A stretch of 64,000 nt of DNA from Sipunculus nudus (GCA_026874595.1 CM049306.1:88117142-88181141), one strand, 5' to 3'. Numbered from the stretch's first letter, positions 38,496 through 51,759 are shown. Translations and numbers: made by a program. Notes: generated by a model from the sequence alone, not told the origin.

Positions 38496-39367
38496 TAGCC
38501 TTGTCGTCATCAAGGGATTGTTGGTAGTCGGAGCTCCGTGTATCAATAAGATGAGAATTTACTGTGTTCACAGCGCAAGTAGGCAGTGAGGCGAGCAGCG
38601 CAACATTCCGATATCACGTGTGGGCGATGGTCATGTGATCAGAAAGAGTGTAAACAAGGGACAATTCTGTGCAGTGGGATTAACGGACTTGGTGATTTTT
38701 TCTGTGTTTATTATCGGACGTTTGTGAACATCAATCCTAATATGTATGGAGCGACTCTCCAGAGAAATGTCAGTGTATGTTTTTTTTTAATATATTGCTT
38801 TGTTTTGTTAACTCATGTCTTATTTATCTTTTCAGTGTACGTATGCATGAGTTTTAGTTGGTTCGACATGGTCGTTCACGTAGGCGTTACGTAACGACTA
38901 TTTAGCTACAGAAATCAGTTGACCATATCCCTGTATGGTATGTAACTTAATTATATCCGTGTAGAAACCTCAAGCCAAGGATTAGTTAGGCAATACAGGT
39001 CCTGCAGGACAACGTACGAATAAAACTTCACAACTTATATCTTATCTCTCAAATTACATATAGGGTCGGACACGCCAGGGCACAAAAAATATACATGTGC
39101 ACTAAAGAATGATGTAATGCTGACACAAGGCTAACTTTATGCTTGCCAAATTCCTACCTACTTCTTTAAACTGACCTTTGAAAATGTGACTAAACTTACC
39201 TTCCAAACTAAGGACGACCTACACCGAATGCTTGGGAAAGGTCCATTGAGTAAAAAATTGATTAATTTTATTCATATTTAGATTGCAAATCAATAAGTTA
39301 CTTTATCTGTATATTTCATGTATTGATGGATTTCACGTAGAAACTTCTGTTTAATACTTTTTATATG
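38491..39367. other. Unassigned, GC-richer than surroundings
   Basis: A plus-strand frame of 102 codons at 38586-38894 (starting MRRAAQHSDITCGRW) spans a GC-richer patch. Its second half turns into hydrophobic AT-rich sequence. No family, partner exon or conserved motif is seen, so it is not called a gene. Confidence 0.3.
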
Positions 39368-40040
39368 AGGCGGTGCTGGGAAAAATTCGAATGTTTGAGT
39401 GAAAGGTGTTTTGTAGCACCGAAACTATTTTCATAATCACCAAAGCCTGATTTGACAGGAATTGAACGCAGTATAGCAATATGAATTACGTTCAGAATAA
39501 TTTTTAGGCCTTTTGTTAGGTGATGTTTACACTCTGAACACAGCGCGTGACCTTCCGGAGACCTTCCACTCACACGTTGTGAGAAATGAAAGGATTCTTA
39601 AGGTTTGGCAAGTTGCCAAACACCCAGCCAGTTTGCGCTGGGAAAGGTAAAATCTGATTGGCTCAGCGTGTATACAAAGATGCCTGCGCCGTGCAGATCT
39701 GGTAAAAGAAATCTGATTGGCTCAGCGTGTAAACAAACTCGTGCTCGTGCGGCACTGGAAGAGAGGAAATATGCAACTAGTGGGGGATAACTGACCTAAG
39801 GCCACACCAGCAAGTTAGAATAGAGTTTATAGTATAGAGAAAGGTTATGATTGCATCGTGCGTACTCGAACGGCAGGGATGGGATGTGGGGGGGGGGGGG
39901 GGGGGGTTGAAAAAAGTGTGTGCTACCAAGCACTTTCGACTGCAGTTCAAATCGACAGGCACTTCGATTGTGCTGGTGTTACCTGTAATGTGATTGGTTA
40001 AATATTACGCAGGTTGAATTCTACAGACACAGCACCGCCT
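39368..40040. mobile_element. Possible inverted-repeat element, ~670 bp
   Basis: AGGCGGTGCTG at 39368 is matched inversely by CAGCACCGCCT ending at 40040. Inside, CTGATTGGCTCAGCGTGTA is directly repeated (about 39657 and 39713), and a poly-G run lies at about 39888-39906. No target duplication is clear, so this is tentative. Confidence 0.35.
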
Positions 40041-40616
40041 GGTGTAAAAACCTGACGGGCAACCGCGGTTTCTTGCAGCGGTTAATGTAGCGAATAGTTG
40101 AGCATAACGTAACCAGTACTTACGGAGTGTAGGTGATGGTATTCATACCAGAGAAGACTAAAGCTGAATTGAAATATCAAAATCTCTGGCTGTCATTCTG
40201 GCTAAATTTTTTCTAGTACTCCTCTACTATACCCCGCGAAACTATACCGGGGACAGTCATTGATATATATAATAACATTTTATATATCCTGGTGTTGAGC
40301 AAACCAGGTGACTGCAACACCTGCAGACTTTACACTTTGTCCTTCTGATCTTTCGGGCATATTCATTCTTTAAGCTGTCCCCGGTCCCATCGGACGCTGA
40401 CAGCTCAAGCAGCTTACAGCTCACGAAGGTTATTCATCGACATTTGCCTACAACTCGTGACCATTCTTATTCGGCGGTGAGTGCCACTCTAGTGGTAAAG
40501 ACATTTGTTTAAAGTCCAGCAGTCTAGGCCTTGCATCCCCATGTTTCACTACACACAGATGTTATATCCTTATTGCTATATTACGACTGAGATTGAAACG
40601 GATACATCCACTTCAC

Positions 40617-41486
40617 CTGCTAGACCAGGAGTCCTTCTCATTGTGCTCTGCAGGTGTTCCATCTCATCCTTTGTTTCCATGGCGACCAAAGATGTTCCTG
40701 ATTCAGAACATAACTCATCTTGATATCCATAGGAAACATATTTTGGCTCATGAATCAACAGGACGGATGCCAATCAATTCTGTTCATAAACTGATATTTG
40801 AAAGGGGGATTGCAGTCTGAAATTATACAAGTTCGCATATAGATAACGAACAGATGTACAATTACTGTGATGTAATGTTCGTTTAAATGCCATATGCTTC
40901 AGCTTAGTGACCCCGTTATCCTGAAGATGGCTTTGTGCGCCCGTTTCTATGATTGGCTCAGGGCCATAATAGGGCGGGATACCAGTCTAAGGCCTTTCAA
41001 CTTTTGTTTTATTTTGACCTTTGACCCTTGATACGTCTCCATCTTGGAGAGGAAGCGTGTTCAGGACATTGCCATGTCCTTCGACCTTCTGACCGTTGGT
41101 CTTTGATACGTCAGCGATTCGTTTAAATGTCACCGTCACTCAGCACGAGCGGCCACCTAGTACAGCTTTCACCGCAAAACGCAGGGCAGTTTATTTGAAT
41201 ATCTTGAGTTCCCACCTTTGTCTTATAAGCAGGAGACACCATATATAAAATAATAACGTAAATGTCTTTATATAGTCACGAGGATTTAACATATACAGTT
41301 TGTATTCCGAAATGTCTTACTTTATTTGGTTTGTATAACCCCGGAATTTTAGTATAGACTTTACTTTTATAGTCGTGCTTGAGCTATAACTTTCAGACCT
41401 TCCACGTCAGTATGAATACACGTTTACTTAAGAATTTCCAGGAGGATCAGCTCCGTCAACAGGAGAGGTAAAGTAAGGCATACCAT
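40617..41486 (-). pseudogene. C-type-lectin-like pseudogene B
   Basis: Pieces in array order on the minus strand: a signal-peptide exon from 41486 (MVCLTLPLLLTELILLE) whose donor is damaged; a stalk exon around 41220-40995 with NCPAFCGE and KRIADVSKTNGQ in different frames, then DGDVSRVKGQNKTK and TAG; and the first lectin-domain exon 40816-40617 (CNPPFKYQFMNRIDW, SC, then after a frame change DELCSESGTSLVAMETK). That exon is 200 nt against 207-216 in the intact paralogues, confirming an indel. The final exon was not found at lower coordinates. At least two frameshifts make it a pseudogene of the same family. Confidence 0.75.
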
Positions 41487-43423
41487 ATCAGCGGTCTATA
41501 TGGATATTCCTGTGAACAGTGATAAAATTACTTGTTTTTCATACTATATACATATGCTCCTGAATTAAAAGAATTGTTATATGCATTAAGTGTAACTTGT
41601 AATTTTAATGTCTCTGTGTAATATAATGAGCATTTTCATGGAGACCTTATAATTCTTTGATGTGTTATGTCATATTTCAAAAGCTGATGTGTCATGTGTC
41701 ATGTATATGCTGGTTCTGTCATATTTAGTAGCTTGCATGGTAAAAACGAGGCTAAACCTAAACATCAGATGGTTTAAGACCATTTGGTGCTTTGTGTTTA
41801 TAATGGTAAATCATCAACTAATTGAAGTGAAGTTTTATTTTCAATAAAGGGAGAGTAAAAGCCGATTTCGATTATGTGCGCGCTATAATCCGAGCCGCAA
41901 ATAATATGATGTATCAGCACGTGCCATTAAAAAAAGAACTAGAGTCAATATTTGTCTCATTTTAAATTTTGATACGCGTTTGAAACGTTAGACTCACAAA
42001 AAGATAAGTATGCACTTTAGCCATCCTTTATTTAGCAGAAGTAAATAGATATTTCGAGCAATAAGTAATAATTCAACATTATTAAAATCTTTGTATACCG
42101 GCCCATGTATACCTGTGGAAATAAAAAAGGAACTCACCTTTCGCACGAGGAAGGACTGACAACGAATTGGAACACCAGTAATTTGAGTCAGACAAAGGAT
42201 TTGTAATTAAAAACTTATACTTGATTAATAACTTAATAACTTATACATGACGACCAATACTGTTTGTTGATGGGTTTCATGCAGACAGCTATGGTGAATC
42301 TACATTAGAAGCTTAATCCGCGCTGGTTGGAGAAAAGCACAAGTTCGATCGAAAGGTGTATTGTGGTAAAGAAACGGTTTGCATAGAACCAGCTGATTTG
42401 AAAGCATATATGTCGAACAGTACATTAAAGGCATGAATGCTGGGTTTGGTATATATACTAAGCAGCAATTTTCCACTTGGTTATGACTAGACTAGAAAAG
42501 ATCAAAGGCATAAGGAAATCAGGTATTGAGCGTGTCAGTACATGGCAATGAATCCTGTTTGTATGTCCCAGAGACTACACATGTGGTAAAATATATATAA
42601 AATATACATTCTTTTTCATAAGTGAAACGCAACCAATAGTTTAAAAGAACATATTTTAAAACCAGTTACATTTAAACTCATTTCATTGCCCCCCCCCCCG
42701 TTGACGTAGTATCCGCATTATTACACGCATGGTCTTAATGCACATGTGAATATGCCGGGAGATTGATTTATATTGTTTAGTAGGATTATTGTAAATACCT
42801 TATTCTATCCCTGCCTGAAACATATTTTGTCTGTTGACTATACAGTCGTATACAAATATATGAGGTTTTGATATTCACAGCTAGCTATCCGCCCGCCTTT
42901 GTTGAATGTTTCTAGATTATATGAGCTGGTCCGCCACATTATATAAACATGTGGATAAAAACAACCAAAACAGCCTATGTACCTTCGGATAGGCATTTTC
43001 TGGCCTGTTTTCAGAAAGGTTCAAGGGATTATATTTGGTTAATGGACGTCAGATACCAGAATTGGTCCCATTAAAACGGATATGTCCGTTATTTGATGTT
43101 GAGATGGCCGAGTGTAACCAGTGAAACTGAATTTTAAAATTCTATAATAAACTCCTTTAATGACTTTATAATGTGAAGGAAAAGACAGAAAGTTGGAGAC
43201 CATTTCTTTAAATAAAGATTACAAATTCTTTCAGTCTAGTTGGCTAAATAACACTTTAGTTATTGTTATTCCTTTTAAGATTTTGGACCAAGATCCTGTA
43301 TCAACCACGTAGTCAGCCTGCAGAGATTTAGAGATATTTGACCGTTTATTACCTTTGGTCCTTCGGTTTTACTTCAACCGAAGAATATGGTATCTTTAAA
43401 GAGAATCAACCTTTTTATCATAG
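41487..43423. other. Intergenic, no supported gene
   Basis: Lies between two lectin remnants. No exon of either was found here. A poly-C tract occurs at about 42690-42700. Confidence 0.4.
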
Positions 43424-43632
43424 CTTTTTATAGAGGGATCTTTCTCATCTTGTCCTCCAGATGTTCCTTCTCCTCCATTGTTGCCATGAGTACAAGTGAA
43501 GCTCTGCCTTTATAACACACCATATAAACAGCCACACAGAGAACGCGTTTTGGCTGATCACGCGACATGTGGGACTGATGGCCGTTGATGACATTTGGTA
43601 GATGAGATGTCTGACAGGGGCGTTGCAGTCAC
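43424..43632 (-). pseudogene. Decayed C-type lectin exon, remnant B2
   Basis: Minus-strand remnant of the first lectin-domain exon. It opens with DCNAPVRHLIYQMSST and, after a frame change, reads CYKGRASLVLMATMEEKEHL before TAA, matching the SLVAMETxxEMEHLE segment of gene C. The acceptor AG is lost. No stalk or second lectin exon was found nearby, so this is a fifth, heavily eroded member of the array. Confidence 0.65.
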
Positions 43633-44045
43633 ATATAATCATATACTAAAATATTAAAATTCCAAAGTGGAACATTAATTAACATGCACATACTTCTTAA
43701 GTTTATGTTAGTGGAGATATTGAGTGAGAATATAACATTATCATACAGCAGTTTTTATTGATATTAAAATACCAGACATAGGAAAACGATTTACAATATC
43801 AGTTCCAAATATTTCATCTAAAAGTACTCCCATGAACAAAAGTAGTACAATAAGTATTACCATGCATTCACTATAACAAGGACCAATGCAGTACGAAAAC
43901 ATTTTTTGTGTACATTCTTCCAAAATAACCAACCTTAATCCTGGAATAACAAAATCCGGTCAGTTTGTCTCATATGGCCGATTCAACTAACTCGCATCAG
44001 ATTAGAATGAATAAACAAATATATAATATCGTCCGGTTTAGTGAG
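43633..44045. other. Intergenic, no supported gene
   Basis: No recognisable content upstream of remnant B2. Confidence 0.35.
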
Positions 44046-44470
44046 CAGGTGGCGCCACTAGTTCCTGTATGATAAAGAGCTATGTGAATTCTATACACGT
44101 GCAGAATTTCAGGAGGATACGTCAAACCAGTCATGAGATATAAGTCTGGATGTCTGTAGCCTGGAAGTGAACGTAGGTGGCGCCACCTGTAAAAAAAAAT
44201 CAAGAAAACTATTCAGGATGAATACACATGCAAAATTTCAGGTGGATAAGTCCATTCACTGAAGAGATATGAGTGATTTTATCCCAAGGCAGATGAACAG
44301 ATGGACGCTGTGCAAAAATGGTTCCAGGTGGCACCACCATTTTTATGTATGTTATTAAGCTATTCAAGGGCTACATTTGTGCAATTTTTTTCCCGATTGG
44401 TCAAACGAGTCCGAAGATATATGGGTTAATGTGTCAAAACAGACGCACAGATGGACGCACTGGAGAGAGG
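44046..44470. repeat. Three tandem ~130-145 bp units headed by GGTGGCGCCAC
   Basis: Units start at about 44046, 44174 and 44316 with AGGTGGCGCCAC (AGGTGGCACCAC in the third). The first two also share a GCA(G/A)AATTTCAGG(A/T)GGATA segment. The third runs into CAGATGGACGCAC-type motifs. Not coding. Confidence 0.65.
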
Positions 44471-44579
44471 AAAGGTCGAGGTCAACGCAAAATATTTTGG
44501 CACCAGTTCACATGTGACGCGATAATCGCGTAAAGTTTCGGGAAAATCTGTTAAGAGGTCTCCGAGTTCTATTCCTGAA

Positions 44580-44607
44580 ACGAACGCGGCGGCGGCGGCG
44601 GCGGCGG
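44580..44607. repeat. (CGG)n trinucleotide repeat
   Basis: About seven GGC/CGG units in otherwise AT-rich non-coding DNA. Confidence 0.9.
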
Positions 44608-46531
44608 AACCCGGTCAAAAACATAGTATCCGCAAAACTTTTTTTGGCGGATAAAATAAACTATAGGAAGCAAGCGTGCCTCGCAGCGGCAATTCAGCCA
44701 AGCACAACATTCATTCGGTAACCGTCGGTAAACTACGGCTTTTAAATATCACTATTTGTTATCATAAAAAAAGTGATTTCGGCCTTTCAACCCTGGACCT
44801 AAAAAGTAATCTATGTGCCTCATATTCACTTATGAAACAAATAGAAGATTACAATTAAAAATGTAAAAATTATAATAAATGTTTATGGAGGAAACAACTG
44901 TACAATTTATTTAACCAGAGAGAGAGAAAGGCTCCCTGTGGTATTAACTGCAGACAGCCTTATAAGCTCAACAGGAGAGAGGGCTTGCCCTAGTGATGGG
45001 ATTACATAAAAATAGCCTAAGGGAGCACAGAGAGCTGCACCGAATGACCAAAGTGGGCTACTTGACATTGTAAAGGAATACAAAAAGAGCCTCCAAAAAA
45101 ATTAATAACTATCCTAATTTTGCAGCTTTTTTTTCAAATTTCAGATTTTAACAGATAAAATCCTTATGTGTACATGCTGTGAAATAAATAATAAAAAAAT
45201 AAATCCACAGTACATACAAGAAAAAAAACGTGCCGTGGCCTAGTTAGGCAAAATTAAAGGTACTGATTTTATATTTATGCTAATAACTTTTAAAAAAAAT
45301 GCAAAATTCAGATCTAATTTTTGGTATACAATTGAATCTTGATTAAATTAAGTAATATCCCTGAAAAAAGTCTGTAGCTTCAGCAATTCTTATGTTAAAT
45401 AAGTAATATATTTCCTGATTTTTTTTTCAAGGTACATTATGTTTGGGCCCATTACTTCAACAAATTAAGCAATACTGACCTAATGTATGGACATAGGAAA
45501 TGTATGGAAGAATATACATATTTACATCAATGGGTTTTTAATAGAAAACGGAGGTTTTTCCTTAAAATCTCGAAGGTACGAAGTCTAAGTGACCCAATTT
45601 TCAGTATGGTAGGAGATTTCGGGGACATCTAACTGTATGCAAAATTTTGGATTCGTAGGTCCAACGGTTTCAAAACGTGCCCTGTTAACGGACGGACGGC
45701 CGGACGGACGGACGGACAAAGAACCACGACTTTAGCTCAGGTGACTTATATTGAGCTGAGCTAAAAGTGTACATAAGATTTAAAACAAAATAAGGGTCAT
45801 TTTATAGTACATATTTAGAAAAGTAAAATTAAAGTTTTTCACATAACAACCGCACACATCCTAGAGAACAAGAAGTTCTTTAATATGTTGAAATCACACA
45901 CACAGATATAGATATACCAGTTATTATTTTAAATAAATATACATGCAAATTTATGTCGCAGAATGGGATATATTAAACTTAAAAATATCTGGGAAAGCAA
46001 AACAAAAGTGTTACTTTTTTGTTTTGACGAATCTAGAGCTGTGAGGGACTGAAGGTTGACTTGCTTATGAACACGTTGACAGTAGAATCCAAACTTGGCA
46101 AACGAAAGGAAAATTTCATTTAATCCAAGGCTCCTGGCGCAGCCCCTTTCTTATGTACAAAGTTTAATGTACATCAATAGTTGTAGATCTGTTCACTACT
46201 GATATTAGCCAAAATGGACTTTTGTTTATACACCGTGAAGAAAGTCTTCACTGTTAAGTAATTTAATACATGATATCCAACAGTTCTAAAATTTAGATTT
46301 CCTATCAGTAAATGTGCCCCGGCCTTTAAATGTCACATTTAAAATGAACATTGAGGTATTTACAACAAGCACTCAATATGTCATCAATTCAAACTTTTCT
46401 ATCAAATATAGGTGATACAAGCTGATCTGTTTGCTGCACACTTAACTGTGTTGATTCTGTCTTCAAGCGAAATCCAAACAGAACAGGACTTTTTCTGGAA
46501 AAAAAGTTATATATTGACTCATTATGAATTA
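44608..46531. other. Intergenic, no supported gene
   Basis: Contains a (GGAC)n microsatellite at about 45688-45717, followed by TTTAGCTCAGGTGA and its inverse-like GAGCTGAGCTAAA, a short palindromic repeat tail. No gene. Confidence 0.4.
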
Positions 46532-46820
46532 GGTAAGGTAGGTAAAGTCTGCTGGGCTTTTACACCTGAGCCTAATGGCTCATCAGGCCGGAGCTTATTC
46601 CGGTTTCTGTGGCGTGAAGCGACTTAGGATGGGACGCTTGTCCATCGCAGGTTACCTTCCCAGTATCTACTGGTACCCACTTCTACTGCTGGGTGGACAG
46701 AGGCACACTTGCGGTTGAGACCTTGCCTAAGGGTCTTGGCACGGTGGAGGTCTGACCGGGATTCGAACTCACGATCTCTCGATCATGAGCCCGGCACCCT
46801 TACCATTACACCACCGCCCC
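46532..46820 (-). mobile_element. tRNA-derived SINE, complete
   Basis: Read on the minus strand, the head GGGGCGGTGGTGTAATGG has a good A-box and GTGAGTTCGAATCCC a good B-box. A tRNA-unrelated body follows, then a tail of TTTACCTACCTTACC. Flanks CATTATGAATTA (46520-46531) and CATTAAGAATAA (46821-46832) look like a 12-bp target duplication with two mismatches. The head does not fold into a full cloverleaf, so it is a SINE rather than a tRNA gene. Confidence 0.75.
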
Positions 46821-46832
46821 CATTAAGAATAA

Positions 46833-48504
46833 ATTGAACAAAACTATATCTATCCAAGAGCAATCTGAAAATAACCAGCCATAACTAATGACTTTTCTGG
46901 TAAAATTTAATTGTATAATTGAATGACAACGCAAATTAAATTAAAAAATCATGATATGTAAATAAGTGGTATTCTTACTCAGTAATGAATCACTCTTGAT
47001 ATATATTGGTTTTTCCAATTTGAACAGTTATAACTGTACCAGCTGGAATTTTAAATTATAATTAATCACAATTGAAATACGTTTAACAAATTTGAATGAA
47101 CAAAAGTATAAATATATAATATAATATTAATTTCAATAATGTGGTTCAAGAGCACATGTAGAATTGAGCACTGAAGCAGATCATTCAATATTGAAGCCAT
47201 TTCATTATATTTTTTAGGCCAATAAAATAAAAAAAAAATAACTAGGTTGTTATAAGACCATTCAATGAATAATATGATTACTATAAATACAAACACATAT
47301 AGGGGAATTGGTTTATGTTGTTTAAACCAATATGAAACGGTACTGCACGGGGTTTCAGTCAACTGGCCAAGCATACATTTGATCTTGAATTCATACTCGA
47401 CTGCCAACACCCGCCGGAGCTAAGCCGACTTCGACACTTACCAGTGAAATTGTCCTGTGAACTGACGATATATCATGATTTCAAGACCAGTCATTCACGT
47501 AAAATGGCGATCAAAGCCGGGTACTTTTCCTCAAATGAGACCATTTTGGACACCCCAGCTGCCTGTCATGTCAGTTGTGATTGCCGGCGCTTTCATCAAC
47601 TGACTTCCACAAACCGGGTAAACTGCTAATGAAGCGGCCGCCTATAGTAATACACCGTCCGATCGCCAGGGGTCGTGGTTGTGCCTAACTATGCCTCATT
47701 TTATGCAACTGGGTTTCTCCTAAGGGGATTTGTAAGGGAAAAGGGACCATTTCTGTAAGAAGCATGATTTCGTTTAGGTTTTAGACCGACAGGCTACTGT
47801 AATTTCACCATGAAATATATTTAGCTCTTCAGTTAAGCTGACCTTTTAGTTTAAAGTCACGGTCCACTCTGAGCACTGGCCACAGTGACAGACTCAGTCG
47901 TATCTTATAACACACAAAACACGTCCGCCTCGAAGTACAAAGTGCCAAGTATAAAGAGTGAATGACACGAGTGCAGAGAGTTAATATTCCAACTACATTT
48001 ATTTATTTTCATACATAAAAAAAAAGAAAACTGTCACTTAGTAATTCAAACATATAATCCCTTGGGTTTTGCACCTGTGGGCTGAAAACGAAACACTCTT
48101 CTTGTCAATACTCTGTAGGATTCCTGCAGGACCCTTAAGGTTTTTGACTATGAAAGTTACTCGGCATTTAAATCTCAAGTTGGAATCCTGTACTTACGAT
48201 TATTTCAGGAAAATTTGATAAATGCACCAAAAGTTTTTGGGCATGCATGTGCGTATTAATGTTCTTGCTGTAATATCAATTACTACTTGAAGATATAAAT
48301 GATTCATCTGATACAAATAAAACAATAATTACTGAAATGCATCACGAAATGTTCACGAGTTTATCATACCTCACAAACAAAATCGCTTATGACAACAACA
48401 AACACGAAAATAAAGCTTGGCCTATTTTGCCTTTTTTATCTATCTCTCTCGTAACCTAGCTAATGCTTTATATTTTGTAGGAGCGCTCTACCTCCAAAAC
48501 TTAT
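46833..48504. other. Intergenic, no supported gene
   Basis: A minus-strand frame of 114 codons at 47066-47410 is AT-rich and hydrophobic without a recognisable domain. The rest is unremarkable. Confidence 0.4.
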
Positions 48505-49426
48505 TTAAATGCATTCCGCTGATTTTTCACAAAGAGGTCTATACATTCTGACAGACTGAGAGTCAAACCAGGTGAATGTTGACGTTTCAAAAGCAACATG
48601 ACTTTGTAACATTGCATTATTAGGTTCGCCTTTTCTCCAGCGTTCATAGCTGAACGCTTCCCGCGTAGTTTCCCATATCCATCCATCCTTGACATCATTT
48701 ATTCCGGAAGTCCAATATGCCTCCAAATACATCCCAGACCCTGCAATCAAACATTTACATGTAAATCCTGCCGTAATTTTTTTTTTTCAGTAGGATGTAA
48801 AGTATATGGGATGAACAGGTGGGGGAATGAGTGAGTTTGACTATATTGAAAGGTTAAGTATAAAGTTAAGTATAACATCTCTCCCCCCCCCCCCACCAAA
48901 AAAAAAATTATCATAAGCATGGCGAATATTTTGAGTAATCTGCCATCAAAACATATGCCTTGTGTCCTGTGAATTTAGACAATTTTTTTTATAAACCGAG
49001 TGTTTGGTGGTTAATTCTGATGGGCAATGCCTTCAGTCACTTAACAATGGCAAGAAATCTAATTTTACGTATTTTCCTAACGCTTTAATAAGGTAAAGCA
49101 GGTAAACGTATCAAGAATGAATAAAGACTAGCCTTTTTTTCCATCGTAATAAGCAACTTGTATATTGAGAGTAATATACGTTGCGTAACGTGAGAGTGAG
49201 TCACATAAAGACTGAGAAAAGTACAAATGGTCCTTATTACATGTTTTTTTTTAGAAAAGATATTTTAAGGCCCCTTTTCCATGCAAGCGGAAACGCGCGC
49301 GTTTCAGCGCGCTGAATTTAGCTTTTCCATATGCGCGGAAACGCGCGCGTTTCCGCGGAATCCCCCCTCCGCATAACGTGCTCTTACAAGAACGTAAAGT
49401 TTTCATTACTATTGACATGCAGAATA

Positions 49427-49478
<52 letters not shown>

Positions 49479-51728
49479 AAGTGGAAAAGCAGAGCAGCGA
49501 TAAAGTATGATTTGTCACCATGATCAATGCTGGGCCGTCTGCAAGCAGAGAGCTTTCGTGTCCTTGACCTCTACAAGAAGACTCACCCGCGCGCGTTTCC
49601 GCGCGCATGGAAAAGGGACACATGATTAACACTGGTGCGACTTTTCCGCGCGCGGAAACGCGCGCTGAAAAATCGCGCATCGCATGATGTCGATTTTCAG
49701 CGCGCGTTTCGTTTCCGCGCGTATGGAAAAGGCCCCTAACGAATACAGAAATTTCACCTTTGCCTTTCTTCAGTTCAGGATTCTTCCTGATTGTGTTTTC
49801 AAGGTGTTCCATCTCATCTTCTGTTTCCATGGCGACTAGAGATGCCTTGTATCCGGTACATAGATTATTTGCAATGAAATAGGCATTTGGTTTTTGATCC
49901 ATCAAATAACAGGACGCACCACGAGAATCATTGCTCATAAAAAGATATCCGAAAGGGGGGCTGCACCCTGAAATTATTATGTCACAGGTAGGGAAGATAT
50001 AAAATAGTCACGGACCTGTTACAAAATAAATCAATTATTATGGTTTGGAGTTGAGGCCCAATGCCAATATGTTAGTACCAGTTGTAGTCCCCATCGTAGG
50101 CTAAATCATATTCTTACCTTATGTTTAAAACATCACGTTATTGTCATACATGCGGCGTGTTTTTCCTTTGTTCAGGCTATTTGAATTCCACTTGCATGGC
50201 GGCTTAGCCTTGATCCAAATCAATATGAATGTATAGCTTAGTGTATACTAGGTATATGTGAATCATACTCTGTGCAAAAGACGTGGAAGATCTCAGCTAA
50301 AAATGTTTTTTTGCATCATAAAAAGAAAATACTTTTTTTATCGAAAGGATATGTAAATACTCCTCAACAGTGTTTTACACTTTACATATCGTCTGATGAG
50401 CACTGATCAGTGGTGATCAGCTGTACAAATATCTGCCCCGTGTTCTTCCAAGTCAATTCGAGCCAGCAGCTTCTGTGGTAAACTGGTTACAATGTATCAC
50501 CTACCAGCAGTCCGGCTCTCTGACCAAAGGCCACGCAAATAATTGTTTCTGATCAGGAGACGGTTTCAAGCACCGCAGTTGCAAAGTATTACCTCCGAGT
50601 TTTGTTTTAATTCATAAACACAATATTTAGCTCAGCTGGAGTTATTTTTTTTTTAATTTTTATTAACGCCGCGTGTACACAGTTAAGCAGAAGCTAGACC
50701 AAGTTGGGGTTCGATTATCAGTGGGAGTATTACAAGAAAACAGATGACAGTGTGTGTATGTGTGTGTGTGTTACCCATGTTATTCGCTCGGTTTCGCCGT
50801 GCAATTGCTATGAAAGACCTACGCCTACTAAAACCTTACATAACACATAAAATTTCACTGGATTATAACTAATACTTGATTACAGCTGTCTCAGATCTAT
50901 TTATAATTCCGAACTACTGGTTCCTATGAGCCAACTTAGGTCTGATTGAATTATAGGAATTACAGGATAAGATCAATCATGCTTATCACTCAATCAGATC
51001 AAGGAACCTGTTTGTTTTAACAACAAATGCTCTTAGTCACAGGAAAAGTACAAATAACGTCCCAATATCTCTGACTAGCCTCAACCGACACTTTCCATTT
51101 CAACACTAAAGCTGTGTTTAAGCATTTTTGTAAGGGGACAGGTTGGAGAAACAACTATAATTATATTGACAAAATATAGAGCACTGTGTTAAATTACATC
51201 AAATGAAGAGAACTTACTGCATGCAGGGCGATCTGTCACGTTTGATGCGGTCGTGCTTTTAGTCTTTGGTACCTCGCGATTTTTTATCTTTGGTACAACC
51301 GTGCTTTGAACATCTATTGCAGTGCGATCTTTGACGGCTGATATTCCGTCACCTTTCACAGGAAGCATCTCAGGACCCCCGAGCTTTAGTGTGTCATGCC
51401 TTTTGACGGTTTCCATCTCTTTCCCGTTGGTCTTTGATACGTCAACCATTCGTTTATATCTCACCGTTAATTCATCTGAGAGAGGCAAGCTATAGAGGCG
51501 TTCGCCGCAAAACGCAGGGCATTTCTTTTTGATACCTCCACTGGTTTCTCCACTTGTGCGTCTTTCTGCATTGCCTTTGGGAGATGCGTGGTCTTACGAA
51601 GGGAGATAAAGATTCTTTAAGTTATGAATGTAGTTACAATAGGGTAAAGTATCGAATTATAAAAGAATAAGCAGTTCTTTTAATAACATAACAATAATAT
51701 CGACATCATATTTACACACACAAACACG

Positions 51729-51759
<31 letters not shown>

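Noticed and set aside
38586-38894. 102-codon plus-strand frame
   Set aside because: Half is AT-rich hydrophobic translation and no family or exon structure supports it.
44676-44858. 60-codon plus-strand frame after the CGG repeat
   Set aside because: It is short, without a homologue I can recognise, and has no splice or promoter context; the CGG tract alone is not evidence of a CpG-island promoter.
46738-46820. tRNA gene
   Set aside because: A- and B-boxes are present, but no complete cloverleaf forms, and a SINE body, tail and target duplication follow.
47066-47410. 114-codon minus-strand frame with a hydrophobic stretch
   Set aside because: AT-rich composition explains the hydrophobic codons; there is no domain, splice partner or paralogue.
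49384-49757. Extension of the lectin C exon frame into downstream sequence
   Set aside because: The frame beyond 49758 reads into the intron and the transposable element; the donor at 49757 and the matching phase of the next exon define the true exon end.
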